A DNA stretch of 64,000 bases from Geminicoccaceae bacterium (GCA_028285265.1 JANQPX010000069.1:248001-312000); one strand, 5' to 3'; shown: positions 33,377 to 43,483, counted from the stretch's first letter. Numbers and translations: made by a program. The notes: generated by a model not told the origin, from the sequence alone.

Positions 33377-35331
33377 TGCCGTTGGTCCCAAGGCGTAATG
33401 CCAGAGGTGGTGGTCTCGGTGGAGTTACCCGAGTTCGCCATAGCGCTGCTGATCATGGCGGTCAGGAAGCTGCTGCTCTTACCAATTTAGGAACTGCTGT
33501 AGCCAATGTTGGTGGACAGGCGATAGACCATGCCACCGAGATTGAGGAAAGACACAACCGGACGGAGGCCGAGCGTATTCGTCTGGAAACCCAAAGGGAG
33601 CTGAACGATCTTCAGGACCTGTACAGGCAGGACCAGGGAAAGAACGCTGTCGACCGTCATGGCGAATATCTGAAGGAGCTGGAGCGTATTCAGTCTTCTG
33701 CTTCCGTTAAGAGCCCACGTCAGCAAGTTAAGGACATGGTGGAGTTCGTCGTTGCAGGGGATGTGGAAGCCCAAAGGGCGGATCTAACCCGTCATGTCTC
33801 TAAACAGCAAACTGCCTACGAGATCCAGACTAAGCGCTCCATTCTCGACATGGCCGTGAAGAACGCTGTCCGTAACAAGGACAACATGAATGCTCTGGCT
33901 CATGAGCTTGGGGACGCCAATGCTGCCATTGACCAACTGTCGGAGATGTACGGCTGGGATGCTGACACTGTTGGGCTAGCTAAGCTTGAGCAGTCGACAA
34001 AGATGCATGAAGCCATCATCAACAATCACATTGCCAATGGTGACCTACAGGCGGCCATGGAGCACTTCGAGATGTTCCACGAGGACGGCATTGACCCCGA
34101 GAGATGGGACAGTCTCGTTCTCAAGGTGAGCAAGTCCAACGAAGTCAGTGCCACCGTAGCGTACAAAGAAGCTGGTCGTGTGATGAAGTTCATGGACGAG
34201 TTCAACAGGGCTCCTGATGAATTTGCTTCAACCCTAGCCACCCTCCAGAGCGTTGGAACTCCCACGGCACAGGACTGGGCTAGGCAGCTCATTCTTCGTC
34301 AAGAGGCTGTTGATCGGGTCAATGATGTGACAGCTGCAAATTCCCTAGCCGATCAAGAAGCTATTCTTTCGGAGGAGAAGTCCATTGCCAGCAGCACCAT
34401 TGAGCTTGGATATGTCTCAGCTCTAGAAGATCATATCCACGCCACCCGTAAGGCTGTGAAGAATGGCACCTATCTGGATCTACTATCAGATCGTGGTCAT
34501 GCTCCTAGCCAGTTCTCTCCGCTGGAGATGGGCAATCTCACTCGGGAGACCCTGACAGACAGAGCTAGTGTGGTGGACAGGGAGAGCGAGGCTCTAGGTG
34601 TAGACATCGACTTCTTCACAGCTTCTGAGCAGGCAAAATTCAATGCTGGCTACGAGGCAATGGACATTGTTAAGCGTGTAAAGACTATCGGTCGACTGAA
34701 GGAGAACACCTCTCCGGCTCATTTCAAATCTGTCCTCCGTGGTCTCAGTGCAGATAGCGGCTCGATGGCTGTGGCAGCAGAGAAGGCGGTGTACGATCCC
34801 AAACAAGCCGTTGCCATTATGGATGGTATGGCCACCCAGAAGCAGAACAAGGAGTTCAACCCAAAGCCTGCTCTTGTAGCTGCCCAGAAGAAGAAGCTGG
34901 CTCGTACATTCCCCATGAGCCCAGAAATCATTGCTCCCATGTCAGATGCAGCAGAAGCGCTGTATGTCCATAACAGGGCTAAGGGCAACAACTCCTACAC
35001 CATGGACGATGCCGTCAACGAGTTATTCCCCACCGTGACACACAACGGGAATACGGTGTTGAGACCTACCTCCATGGATGATGGGGAGTGGGTAACATTC
35101 ACCGAGGGCCTGACCACAGACAGACTGACTGAGCTTGGAAATGGAACACCTCAATATGAGGACGGCACTCCATTTGATGCTGAGCTTCTTAACCCAGGCT
35201 TCTTCGACTTCTTCGGGACATCTGCGCAGCTAGTCACTCGTGGCACTAACCAATACGCCATTGTGGTGGAGGGCTTGGGCTTTGTTCGTACAGAAGACGG
35301 AAAGGTATACACCCTCACTGTTGAGGACTGA
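33376..35331 (+). CDS. Large internal virion protein (gp15-like)
   Basis: A 651-residue, mostly helical, charged protein without membrane segments or catalytic motifs. Its position between a small Ala-rich virion protein and two larger ones, and its coiled N-terminal half, match the gp15-type core protein that exits podovirus capsids with the DNA. The last 100 residues look globular. The assignment rests mainly on gene order and composition. Confidence 0.55.
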   Translation: MPLVPRRNARGGGLGGVTRVRHSAADHGGQEAAALTNLGTAVANVGGQAIDHATEIEERHNRTEAERIRLETQRELNDLQDLYRQDQGKNAVDRHGEYLKELERIQSSASVKSPRQQVKDMVEFVVAGDVEAQRADLTRHVSKQQTAYEIQTKRSILDMAVKNAVRNKDNMNALAHELGDANAAIDQLSEMYGWDADTVGLAKLEQSTKMHEAIINNHIANGDLQAAMEHFEMFHEDGIDPERWDSLVLKVSKSNEVSATVAYKEAGRVMKFMDEFNRAPDEFASTLATLQSVGTPTAQDWARQLILRQEAVDRVNDVTAANSLADQEAILSEEKSIASSTIELGYVSALEDHIHATRKAVKNGTYLDLLSDRGHAPSQFSPLEMGNLTRETLTDRASVVDRESEALGVDIDFFTASEQAKFNAGYEAMDIVKRVKTIGRLKENTSPAHFKSVLRGLSADSGSMAVAAEKAVYDPKQAVAIMDGMATQKQNKEFNPKPALVAAQKKKLARTFPMSPEIIAPMSDAAEALYVHNRAKGNNSYTMDDAVNELFPTVTHNGNTVLRPTSMDDGEWVTFTEGLTTDRLTELGNGTPQYEDGTPFDAELLNPGFFDFFGTSAQLVTRGTNQYAIVVEGLGFVRTEDGKVYTLTVED

Positions 35332-35333
35332 TA

Positions 35334-37076
35334 ATGTTTGACGACAAAGAATTTGATAGAAGGGCAGCTGAAGTTGGATTTGCTCAGTCTCGCCCTAGAG
35401 GGGGGTTAGATGACCTCGGTATTCGGTTCCAGGAAACCTTTGAGCAACGAACTATCTTCGCTGAGGAGCGGGAACGAACCCGTCACTACGAAGAGCAGCA
35501 AGAAATCATTTCTCAAGCCCTGGGGAGAAGCATCCCCTATCCAGATCAAAGGCTGATTACTAGTATTGGTCCGATAGAAGGGCTGCATGTAGAACACAGC
35601 GGCGTGTCTATCGAACAGGCAGAGGCTGAATATTATGCCGAGCTAGCTGAAGTCGCTGACCAGCTCCCAGAAGGTGTGGTGTTCTCCCCGGAAGAGAGGG
35701 ACCGCCTAATTGGAGTGCAGAGGAAAGCACTTCGAGATGAGGCTGATGAGGTCAGATCCAACACCAGCGGAGTAGTGGCTAATGTTGCAGGCTTTGTAGC
35801 TGACGCAGCAGGCCAACTCGCTGACCCAGTGCTAGCTCCCGCTCTTGTAATAGGCGCTCCTGCCCGTGCTGGTACAACCCTCGCTAGTCGTGTCCTCACC
35901 ACAGCTATAACAGAGGCGGGAATTGGAGCTTCCATTGAGGCTCTCATTCAAGCTGATGTACAGCATGGCAGGCAAAGCTTCGGTGAAGAGGCGGATCTCG
36001 AGGAGGCCCTTGAGAGTGTACTCATTGCCGGTGGGGCGGGTGCTGTGCTCGGAGGCACCATCACTGCACTACAGGGCTTGTACAGGCGCTACAGAGCCAC
36101 TGAGCAAGCATTCACTGAGGCAGTGGACAACGGGACTATCAAACCGACTGCTGAACAGAGAGCTTCTGTCCGTGATGTGCAGGAAGCTGTGCATGAGTTC
36201 GACACCAACATCTTCCCATCCACTCCAGCGGGTATGGCTGCTCATCAACGAGCATTTGCCCAAGCCTACGAGGCCGTACAACGTGGAGAGCAGGTGCAGT
36301 TGGACTTCGGTCCTAGCCTGATCAACATCCCCAGCCGAGGGAGGCCAGAATTTACAGGCAGTCTGTCTATCGGAGGGGTGAGTGCCAACGAGATCTTGGC
36401 AACGGAAGCCTTCCAAGGATTTGCTCGTAACATCCACAAGATGTCTGATGAACGAGTAGCAGATATTCTCTCATCAGTGCAGGCAAAGAACCCTCCCATC
36501 GAGGACCTGTCTGACTTCCTGTTAGCACAAGGTGGTGTCAGCTACAGGGAGTTCGGCCGTAGAGGTAGGCCCACTAAGCTGTTTGCCATTGAGGGAATGG
36601 CTTTGGAGGATGCTGTTAGGCTTGCCCAACGTGAGGGATTTCCTGTCCGTGATGTTGATGACCTGAAATCTAAACTTGCTGTGGGTGCAGAGCCGACAGT
36701 GAGGCAAGAGAACCTCATTGACCTTCGATCGACACAACAGGCTGCAAGGCTCAGAGCAGGTCTCAGAGCGGCAGGGATTGACTTCAGCGGAAATGACATC
36801 CCCGAGTTCAGGAGAAGCGTTCAGCGGGCACTGGAGAGCCAGCAAGAGGCTGTTTCTAAACAAGAAGTGGCACCACCTACGGCGTTCTCTGCTTCATTAG
36901 ACGAAGCACAGGCGTTGTCTGTTGCTGAACTGGCAGAGACCGAGAACCCAACAGTCTTTGTCGACGATGGCAATGGACAGCAGGTGGGGAAACCTCTGGC
37001 TGATATTTTACAAGAACATGATGAGTTGGAGGTCGGCACAGAGGTCGTTGGTGTCTGCCTGGGGAGATTAGAATGA
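35334..37076 (+). CDS. Internal virion protein with hydrophobic segments (gp16-like N-half)
   Basis: The 580-residue protein has a long hydrophobic Ala/Gly/Val region at about residues 143-205 (including G-F-V-A-D-A-A-G and P-A-L-V-I-G-A-P-A) and another near 225-245. These could insert into the recipient membrane during DNA ejection. The C-terminal third is acidic and Gln/Glu-rich. No lytic transglycosylase motif is visible. It starts two bases after the previous stop and overlaps the next start. Confidence 0.55.
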   Translation: MFDDKEFDRRAAEVGFAQSRPRGGLDDLGIRFQETFEQRTIFAEERERTRHYEEQQEIISQALGRSIPYPDQRLITSIGPIEGLHVEHSGVSIEQAEAEYYAELAEVADQLPEGVVFSPEERDRLIGVQRKALRDEADEVRSNTSGVVANVAGFVADAAGQLADPVLAPALVIGAPARAGTTLASRVLTTAITEAGIGASIEALIQADVQHGRQSFGEEADLEEALESVLIAGGAGAVLGGTITALQGLYRRYRATEQAFTEAVDNGTIKPTAEQRASVRDVQEAVHEFDTNIFPSTPAGMAAHQRAFAQAYEAVQRGEQVQLDFGPSLINIPSRGRPEFTGSLSIGGVSANEILATEAFQGFARNIHKMSDERVADILSSVQAKNPPIEDLSDFLLAQGGVSYREFGRRGRPTKLFAIEGMALEDAVRLAQREGFPVRDVDDLKSKLAVGAEPTVRQENLIDLRSTQQAARLRAGLRAAGIDFSGNDIPEFRRSVQRALESQQEAVSKQEVAPPTAFSASLDEAQALSVAELAETENPTVFVDDGNGQQVGKPLADILQEHDELEVGTEVVGVCLGRLE

Positions 37077-39652
37077 GTATTCGTAATTGCATTGACGAGG
37101 CAGTGGCTGGAGGGGATCTCAATAGCGATGTTGCTGTTGCTCTCCGTGGCATGCTTGACCAGATCATCAAAGACAATCCTGGGTCTGGGCGGGTATGGGA
37201 AAGGAACGTAGCCAACAAGCTCCAGCGTGAGTGGGATCGTTTTGCTCAGAACAAAAAGAGACAGAACGTTAAGCAGGCTGCTGCACAGAAAGACATTGGT
37301 GATCGACTGAAGGCAGCTAAGGCCGAGGGGAAGAATGTCTCCAAGGCAGCTAGGGCTGTCCTCACCTTCGATGCTAGCAATGAGTTCAGTGGACCGAATG
37401 TCTATAGCCGGTATGAAGTGCTACGAGGTGATGCCTATTCCCACATGGCTGACTTCCTGGAGCAGAACAAGTCCAGCTTAGCCGGTATCAAGCAGAACAA
37501 GGGCTCCATGCCCAAGGTTGTTGCTGCCCTGTTTGGGGAAGCCAGTGATGGGCCAAGCAAAGCCGCTGCTGATGCCATCATTACTGGTCGCAACTTCCTT
37601 GTAGAAAGGTTCAACGAGGCAGGCGGTAACATTGAGATCCGTCAGAATTGGGGATGGGTGCAGAGCCACAATGCCAATCTCATCTCCAGTGCTGGAAAGG
37701 ATGCCTGGAAGAAGAGAGTTCTCACCCTCGTAGACAGAGATCGCATGAGGAATATAGACGATGAGGTGATGTCCGATGGAGATCTCAATACCTTCCTCGA
37801 TGAGATGTACGACGACATTGTAGCCGAGGAGATTGGTAGCTTCAGATCAGGTGTGAACCCCAGGTCTGGAAACCGGGCTCTCAATTTCAAAGGCAGCAAA
37901 GCTTGGCTCGAATACAACAGGGAATTCGGAAGTGGTGAGCCGTTCGATGCCATCGTCAATGAGATGGACAGGCTGGCTCTAGACACTGCTGCCATGGAGA
38001 TCATGGGGCCTAGCCCACGAGCAACCCTGGAGATGATGAAGCGCACCACTGACGAGCTGGAGGGTGCTGAACTCAATGTAGGCAAAGAACTGATCTCGCT
38101 GGACAGCTTGTTCGAAGAGGTCATTGAACCAGCTCAACCATTCTCTAGGAGTGGAGCATCTAGGTGGATGCAGGGCCTTCGTGGCCTGATGACCATGAGC
38201 AGGCTTGGATCGTCTGTGTTCTCTGCCGTGTATGGCGATACAGCCACCTCCCGTCGCACTGCAGTGCTGAATGGCATGGGAGCTAACAGACGCACCGGTG
38301 CTCAAATGAAGATGGCATTTGGTGGTGTAGAGAACAGACGGGATGCAGCTCGTATGGGTTATGTGTCTGAGATTTGGCTCAATAGCTCCATGGCTCAGCA
38401 GAGATTGCAGGGCGAGCTTGTGAAGAGCGGTTTGTTTTCTCGCACTCTGCCCGAGTTCACCCTCCGTGCGTCTGGTACTAGTGGCTGGACCGAGGCTCAA
38501 CGTCTGTCCTTCATGAAGGAAACCGAAGGATTGATGACGGATATGAGCGAGCATGGTTGGGATGAACTTGCAGATGTGAACTCAGACTTCCGTGGGTTCC
38601 TAGAGCGCTACGGAGTGGATGCAGGGGATTGGGAGAGGTATCGAGACACGCCTATCTGGTCTGACAATGAGTTCCAGGCTGAGTTTAGGCGCCCTCGTGA
38701 TGTATGGGCTCGGGTGAAGAATGACAGCTCCATGTCCATCGAGGAGAAGAGAGCTCATTTCGACACGGCCATGAAACTCCAGGAGATGATTAGGGCAGAG
38801 AGCTATTTCGACACTGTTCAATCAACTCCGACAGCTAGGGCAGGGGTGAGAGCACGAGCACCAAAGGGTGGCTTCATGGATCAAGTGGTGCTTAAGAATG
38901 CCACGCTCTGGAAGAGCTTCACCATCAGCTATTCCCACCTCTATGCGAGCAGGTTGGCTGGAATTGGTAGGACCCGAGGACTTGCCTCAGCAGCTGGGTT
39001 TGCTGTGCCTCTCCTTGTTGCAATGACTGTAGCTGGAGGGGCTCGTAACTGGGCTGTACAGATTGCAGCAGGCAAAGATCCCCAAGACATGGACGATGGA
39101 GCGTTCTTCACAGATGCGCTGTTTGCCGGAGGAGCCTTAGGTATTCCCGGTGACATTGCTGATCAGATCAACAGGAAGGGGTTCCAAGGACTAGTGGAGT
39201 TCCTGGTTGGGCCTGTCGTCACTGGACCGGCAAAGGATGCATTTCGTTTAGCAGCAGACTTTGCAGATGGAGATGAGGACGGAAACATAACCATCCCTGC
39301 TGTTACACGTGACTTGTTGGAGGTAGCAAATCCCCTAAGCACTCTTTGGTACACACGACTGGCTAACGAGAAGTTGGTTATGGACACCGTGGAGAGGGCC
39401 ATTGATCCAGAGGCATTCGAATTGAGAATGCACAACAGGAGGTCCTGGGCTGAACGAGAGGGCATGAGCTATTGGTCGGAGCCCGGAGACAGCTTGTCCA
39501 ATGCCAGAACGCCTGAAGCACCCGAGCTGCCTGATGTGTCTGTAGTTTCGGAGGCTGGAGCCGCTGAACCTAAGTTGGGGGGCTTTGCTAGACACCCGAG
39601 CAATGCCGCGAAGACCTTTCCGAGAATTGGTGGGTTCACGAGGCTGCAGTAG
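37073..39652 (+). CDS. Very large internal virion protein (gp16-like)
   Basis: The 859-residue protein ends with a segment common in podophage ejection proteins: N-P-L-S-T-L-W-Y-T-R, D-P-E-A-F-E-L-R, and S-Y-W-S-E-P-G. It has a hydrophobic helix near residues 640-665 (F-A-V-P-L-L-V-A-M-T-V). Together with the three preceding genes it makes a complete ejection-protein cassette. It is followed by only 86 bp before the PadR gene, and nothing for head or DNA packaging adjoins. Confidence 0.6.
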   Translation: MSIRNCIDEAVAGGDLNSDVAVALRGMLDQIIKDNPGSGRVWERNVANKLQREWDRFAQNKKRQNVKQAAAQKDIGDRLKAAKAEGKNVSKAARAVLTFDASNEFSGPNVYSRYEVLRGDAYSHMADFLEQNKSSLAGIKQNKGSMPKVVAALFGEASDGPSKAAADAIITGRNFLVERFNEAGGNIEIRQNWGWVQSHNANLISSAGKDAWKKRVLTLVDRDRMRNIDDEVMSDGDLNTFLDEMYDDIVAEEIGSFRSGVNPRSGNRALNFKGSKAWLEYNREFGSGEPFDAIVNEMDRLALDTAAMEIMGPSPRATLEMMKRTTDELEGAELNVGKELISLDSLFEEVIEPAQPFSRSGASRWMQGLRGLMTMSRLGSSVFSAVYGDTATSRRTAVLNGMGANRRTGAQMKMAFGGVENRRDAARMGYVSEIWLNSSMAQQRLQGELVKSGLFSRTLPEFTLRASGTSGWTEAQRLSFMKETEGLMTDMSEHGWDELADVNSDFRGFLERYGVDAGDWERYRDTPIWSDNEFQAEFRRPRDVWARVKNDSSMSIEEKRAHFDTAMKLQEMIRAESYFDTVQSTPTARAGVRARAPKGGFMDQVVLKNATLWKSFTISYSHLYASRLAGIGRTRGLASAAGFAVPLLVAMTVAGGARNWAVQIAAGKDPQDMDDGAFFTDALFAGGALGIPGDIADQINRKGFQGLVEFLVGPVVTGPAKDAFRLAADFADGDEDGNITIPAVTRDLLEVANPLSTLWYTRLANEKLVMDTVERAIDPEAFELRMHNRRSWAEREGMSYWSEPGDSLSNARTPEAPELPDVSVVSEAGAAEPKLGGFARHPSNAAKTFPRIGGFTRLQ

Positions 39653-39738
39653 GCTTGGCGTCCTTTCCCGAAGCTCTTGACCGATCCCATCTAACACCCT
39701 ATGTAGACTTTTAACAAAGGCTATGTAGAGATCGAACC

Positions 39739-40050
39739 TTGTCCAAAGACCCACGTCTCACCATGACCACAATGAAGGTGCTGAGCGCGTTCTGCGAAGA
39801 TCCTAAGGCCGAGATGAGCGGCAGGGAGATTGGCAAGAAGATACGGATGCGCTCAGGAACTTTGTATCCAATCCTCATTCGCCTAGAAAATGCCGGATGG
39901 CTGAAGAGCCGATGGGAGGACATTGACCCTAAAGAAGAGGGCAGGCCGAGGAGACGCTTCTACACCATCACCGGCCTTGGTTGTCAGAAGACCCAGGATG
40001 CTCTGAATGATGTAGGCCAGATGTTCGGGGTGCCAGCATGGACTTCATGA
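39739..40050 (+). CDS. PadR-family transcriptional regulator
   Basis: The protein (103 residues from TTG 39739; ATG 39763 is an alternative) has the PadR winged helix: R-L-T-M-T-T-M-K-V-L, S-G-R-E-I-G-K-K, S-G-T-L-Y-P-I-L-I-R-L-E, G-W-L, and R-P-R-R-R-F-Y-T-I-T. TTG is favoured because it keeps the conserved L-T-x-T segment. It overlaps the following membrane protein gene by 13 bases, so the two are coupled. Confidence 0.85.
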   Translation: MSKDPRLTMTTMKVLSAFCEDPKAEMSGREIGKKIRMRSGTLYPILIRLENAGWLKSRWEDIDPKEEGRPRRRFYTITGLGCQKTQDALNDVGQMFGVPAWTS

Positions 40051-40595
40051 AGAACATTCTCGGCGGCTTCATCATTGTGGCTATCTGCGGCTTCTGGCCT
40101 GGAACCAGGTGGATCGCTGAGCAAGCCATTGAGCGTGCCGTGAGGAGGCTGCCTGAAACACACAGGGAGGCGATGCGCGAGGAGTGGTATGCAGAGCTGG
40201 ATGTCTATCCGGGGGGCTTCTGGACACTGTGTTGGGCATTGGATCTGGTGAGAGGGGCGTCCACCCTCGCCATTGAATTAGAACAGGCGGAGGCGTCACA
40301 GACAGAAGCTAAGGAGGCGGCTGAGGCGACAGAGCAGCAGGAGGAAGCGCCTGAGCCAGTTTTGAAGGGCACGCAGGCAGAAGTGGAATTCGTACGCCGT
40401 TGGATCGGAGACCAGAGCAATTGGGAGGACGTCTCCGGTCGGAGAATAACTAAAGAACTTCGCAAGAAGTTGATAGAGGCTGGCTACCAATTAGCCCCGG
40501 AGACCAAGGTGCCTCATTCGAGCAATAATAAGAGTATAGACTTTGAGAAGTATTGTGAAGAAATATTGAAGAAGGCTCAAAAGTCAGAGCCTTGA
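40038..40595 (+). CDS. PadR-linked membrane protein
   Basis: The 185-residue protein has an N-terminal membrane helix (I-L-G-G-F-I-I-V-A-I-C-G-F). A motif often seen in proteins coded beside PadR regulators follows (R-L-P-E-T-H-R-E-A-M-R-E-E-W-Y-A-E-L, then W-T-L-C-W-A-L-D-L-V-R-G). Its C-terminal half is Glu/Lys-rich and soluble. It may sequester or signal to the PadR repressor, but this is inferred from gene coupling. Confidence 0.62.
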   Translation: MDFMKNILGGFIIVAICGFWPGTRWIAEQAIERAVRRLPETHREAMREEWYAELDVYPGGFWTLCWALDLVRGASTLAIELEQAEASQTEAKEAAEATEQQEEAPEPVLKGTQAEVEFVRRWIGDQSNWEDVSGRRITKELRKKLIEAGYQLAPETKVPHSSNNKSIDFEKYCEEILKKAQKSEP

Positions 40596-40658
40596 CCAAA
40601 AGGAAATGCATGTCAGGCGCAAGAGCCAGACCTTTGATCAAATGTATTTCTATTTAGT

Positions 40659-40800
40659 GGGGTAGCCCCTCCTCCCCGTACACCCCTTGCTCTCCTGTCA
40701 GAAATCTGGGAACCCACTTTGGGGGGTGACGGGTGGTGGTGAATGGGGGAGTACCCTCGTGTACAAGAGCTAAATCATGGCTCTTCAGGTGGGCTACCCC
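40659..40800. repeat. Inverted repeats in a 290-bp gap
   Basis: GGGGTAGCCC at 40659-40668 has its complement GGGCTACCCC at 40791-40800. A second hairpin, AAGAGC-TAAATCATG-GCTCTT, lies just inside the right arm. The gap has no gene and may hold a terminator or leader structure. Confidence 0.5.
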
Positions 40801-40885
40801 CTATGTATCTGAACATGCCCATTTTTGCCCACACGTTAGCCCAATTCCCAATACCATAGCACATTCATTCGCATAAGGATTTACA

Positions 40886-41188
40886 ATGAAATCTGCCCAC
40901 GAATTGGTGGCTTCATTAGAGGGATTACTGGTTGAAGCCCGCCGCCTTGTCCATGAGCATTCTCAGGTGAAACGTACGCCTAGACAGCTTGCTATGGATA
41001 GGGGCGAGAAGACATACGAAGGAAAGCCCTGCAGGGATCTTTCTCATGTCAACGAGAATGGAACGACCACCAGGCTTGTATCAAACAGGGGATGCAGAGA
41101 ATGCAACAGGCTCGGCCTGGAGAGGTGGAAGAGGCAACGGGAAGAGCACCTGCAAGCTTACGAAGCCCTATATAACAAAACCGTATAA
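40886..41188 (+). CDS. Small phage protein with endonuclease-VII-like zinc motif
   Basis: This 100-residue protein contains Y-E-G-K-P-C-R-D-L-S-H and G-C-R-E-C-N-R-L, a Cys pair pattern found near the start of phage HNH or endonuclease-VII proteins. The HNH catalytic part is missing, so it may be a truncated or stand-alone zinc-binding domain. The N-terminal 40 residues are helical. Confidence 0.5.
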   Translation: MKSAHELVASLEGLLVEARRLVHEHSQVKRTPRQLAMDRGEKTYEGKPCRDLSHVNENGTTTRLVSNRGCRECNRLGLERWKRQREEHLQAYEALYNKTV

Positions 41189-41515
41189 CACAGGTGTCTT
41201 TCCCTCTCTCGGTCTCTTTTAGAACGGCGAGATGATACGAGGGAGCAGACTTGCGACCGAGTAGAGGGAGGGGTTCGAGCAAAGAATAGCTATCTAATCT
41301 AGCCCCCTTCGTTCTCTCCTTCGCTAGCTAGCTCAGTCGCTCATCTCAGCGGTCTAAGCCCCCGTTTTCCAAAAATGAAAATCAAAAATTGGAAAACGGC
41401 TTCGTAACTCATTGAAAATAATACAGTTTTTTGCCCTTTCCTTAAAGGAAGGGGTAGAGACTTAAATTACTTGAACAGGGCACTGATTATTGCGCCCAAC
41501 CTATAGGAGAAAGGA
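41189..41515. other. Gene-free leader with hairpins
   Basis: It has two inverted repeats: CCGTTTTCCAA (41362-41372) with its complement at 41389-41399, and CCCTTTCCTT-AA-AGGAAGGGG (41434-41454). The second lies about 60 bases before the next start codon, whose ribosome-binding site is AGGAGAAAGG. This may be a terminator plus promoter region. Confidence 0.5.
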
Positions 41516-42808
41516 ATGATCAAAGTAGTAGATGCTCTCATGGGTGAGGGCAAGACGACGAAACTTATGGACATCATGAATAGTCGTCCTCAGGACAAGT
41601 GGATTTACATCAGTCCGTTTCTAGATGAGGTGGAGGAGCGTCTCCCCAGAGAATGCCCTTCTTTGTCGTTCAAGAGCCCTCAGCAGGTCAACGGCAAGAA
41701 GTATTGGGGACTGGACTATCTCATCGAAGAAGGAGCCAACATCGGTTCCACCCATGCCCTGTTCAGCAAAGTGGATATCCGTCTGATACAGGCGCTCAAA
41801 GGCAAGGGCTACAATCTCATTATTGATGAGGCTCTTGATGTCGTGGGGCTGTCCGATATCCCCTACAAGGACATTCAGCACTTCATCGACACAGGTCATG
41901 TCTATTTGGATGAGAGATCCTTCGTCAGGTGGAACCACGAAAGATGCCCTAACGACGTGCTGTCCCGCTATCCAGATCTCCCCCACCTCTGTGACAACGG
42001 CAATCTATGTATTGTCCGTGATAAGGTGGTGATGTGGCAATTCCCCCATGAATTCCTTAGTGGGTTCGACGAGGTGTTCATCGCCACGTACATGTTCGAA
42101 GGCCAGGCCATGGCCACCTACCTGAAGATGTATGATATCGACTACGAGATGCTGTCTCTAGATGATGAGGGAAATCTGGTGCCATACGACGAGGTAGACA
42201 CGCACCAGAAGAAGCTCGATCTAGCAAGCCGAATACACATCTACCATGACCGTGTTCTCACCCCCATGGGGAAGAAGAGCGGCAAGAGTTATCCGTTCTC
42301 CAAAGGGTGGTACAGCCGGATGAGGAAGTTGGACAACGGTGCTCTCACCCAAATCAAGAAGCGGCTGGAGACGTTCTTCAAAATGGCTCGCACAAAGCCA
42401 GAGGACAACATGGTGGGGGTGTTTGATGCATTCTGGGCAGATATCAAGGGAGTGCGGTATGGCATCCAGAGCAAGAGTGGTGTGCCCATCAATGCCAGAG
42501 CCAGCAACGAGTGGATGAACAAAAAGGCCTTAGCATACATGGTGGACATTCATCCCCATGCCATGGTGAGCAGCTACTTCGAAGAGCAGGGCATCCATAT
42601 GCGAGGAGATCTTTACGCTCTGCAAACCCTAGTCCAGTGGATATGGAGGAGTGCCATCAGGGACAAGGACTACACGGGCAAGGTGCAACTTGTCCTCCCA
42701 TCAGAGCGGATGAATTCCATCGTCTCGGCTTGGATCAAGCACGAAGACAGAGACATTGTTGCCGGTATCAATCTCGATCCGTTCGATAGGACAAGGAAGG
42801 CAGCTTGA
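41516..42808 (+). CDS. Phage helicase-like P-loop ATPase
   Basis: The 430-residue protein has a Walker A-like M-G-E-G-K-T-T (residues 9-15) and a D-E-A-L box (I-I-D-E-A-L-D-V) near 105, giving an SF2/origin-binding-helicase pattern. Later segments (W-I-W-R-S-A-I-R) match the arginine motif area of such phage helicases. It is the only apparent replication motor in the element. Substrate unknown. Confidence 0.65.
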   Translation: MIKVVDALMGEGKTTKLMDIMNSRPQDKWIYISPFLDEVEERLPRECPSLSFKSPQQVNGKKYWGLDYLIEEGANIGSTHALFSKVDIRLIQALKGKGYNLIIDEALDVVGLSDIPYKDIQHFIDTGHVYLDERSFVRWNHERCPNDVLSRYPDLPHLCDNGNLCIVRDKVVMWQFPHEFLSGFDEVFIATYMFEGQAMATYLKMYDIDYEMLSLDDEGNLVPYDEVDTHQKKLDLASRIHIYHDRVLTPMGKKSGKSYPFSKGWYSRMRKLDNGALTQIKKRLETFFKMARTKPEDNMVGVFDAFWADIKGVRYGIQSKSGVPINARASNEWMNKKALAYMVDIHPHAMVSSYFEEQGIHMRGDLYALQTLVQWIWRSAIRDKDYTGKVQLVLPSERMNSIVSAWIKHEDRDIVAGINLDPFDRTRKAA

Positions 42809-42871
42809 TACCGACGCGGAGGTTATTTGGTGCTAGATCAGAAAGCGGCCCTGAAACGCAGGGCTAAATCA

Positions 42872-43483
42872 TTAATCTTCCGTTTCCTGACGGGCCACTT
42901 TCTGATCAGCGGCCATCTTTTCCATGACCTGATCTAGGAACTTCAGCTCGTCCGGTAATTCGACACGCCTCTTCTTCTTTGTGTAGTGAGCGCGATTATA
43001 GAGGTCGGAGACTATAGACGTTGTGACCATAGAGAAACGAGCTTTTGGTTGGTCCGCTCGGGATTTGTGGCCCTTGGGAAGCTCATCGAGCTTGCGCATT
43101 CCTGTCTTTAGTTCTGAGCACCAAGAAGAAATGTCGTTGTCTTCAAAGGAGCACTCGAAACTGTGCGCAAACTTGTTTCGGATCTTTCTCACAAAGTTTA
43201 TGTCCCTGCGTTCCACGGCTGAAATGATACCAAGAGAGAAAGTCAACTCTGTCTTTGCGTAGAAGGATGAGAGAGGAGCATTTGCGGCGTAAATTAGATC
43301 GTTCGATGATTTGTTGTCTATAAAGAAAGCAAGCAGTATTTCTGCAAGCATTTGGTCTATGAGAGAGCCTGTAATCAGCGCGCTCCCACGATCACTTTCC
43401 TTGTTGGTTTCATCAAGGAACTTAAGGAGCCGCTGATAGTATGGGTTTGACAGTGTCGTGTCGGGAGTGTCTTGCGTTCCCAT
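42872..43483 (-). CDS. MltR/DUF4145-like protein
   Basis: The 203-residue protein shows E-S-D-R-G-S-A-L-I-T-G-S-L-I-D (about 29-43), A-P-L-S-S-F, and V-R-K-I-R-N-K-F-A-H-S, the signature of the MltR (mannitol operon repressor) and DUF4145 family. It is on the opposite strand to the replication and small-gene blocks, the usual place for lysogeny or cargo genes. MltR members bind regulators rather than DNA in known cases. A defence role has been suggested for some DUF4145 proteins; none is shown here. Confidence 0.7.
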   Translation of the reverse strand: MGTQDTPDTTLSNPYYQRLLKFLDETNKESDRGSALITGSLIDQMLAEILLAFFIDNKSSNDLIYAANAPLSSFYAKTELTFSLGIISAVERRDINFVRKIRNKFAHSFECSFEDNDISSWCSELKTGMRKLDELPKGHKSRADQPKARFSMVTTSIVSDLYNRAHYTKKKRRVELPDELKFLDQVMEKMAADQKVARQETED

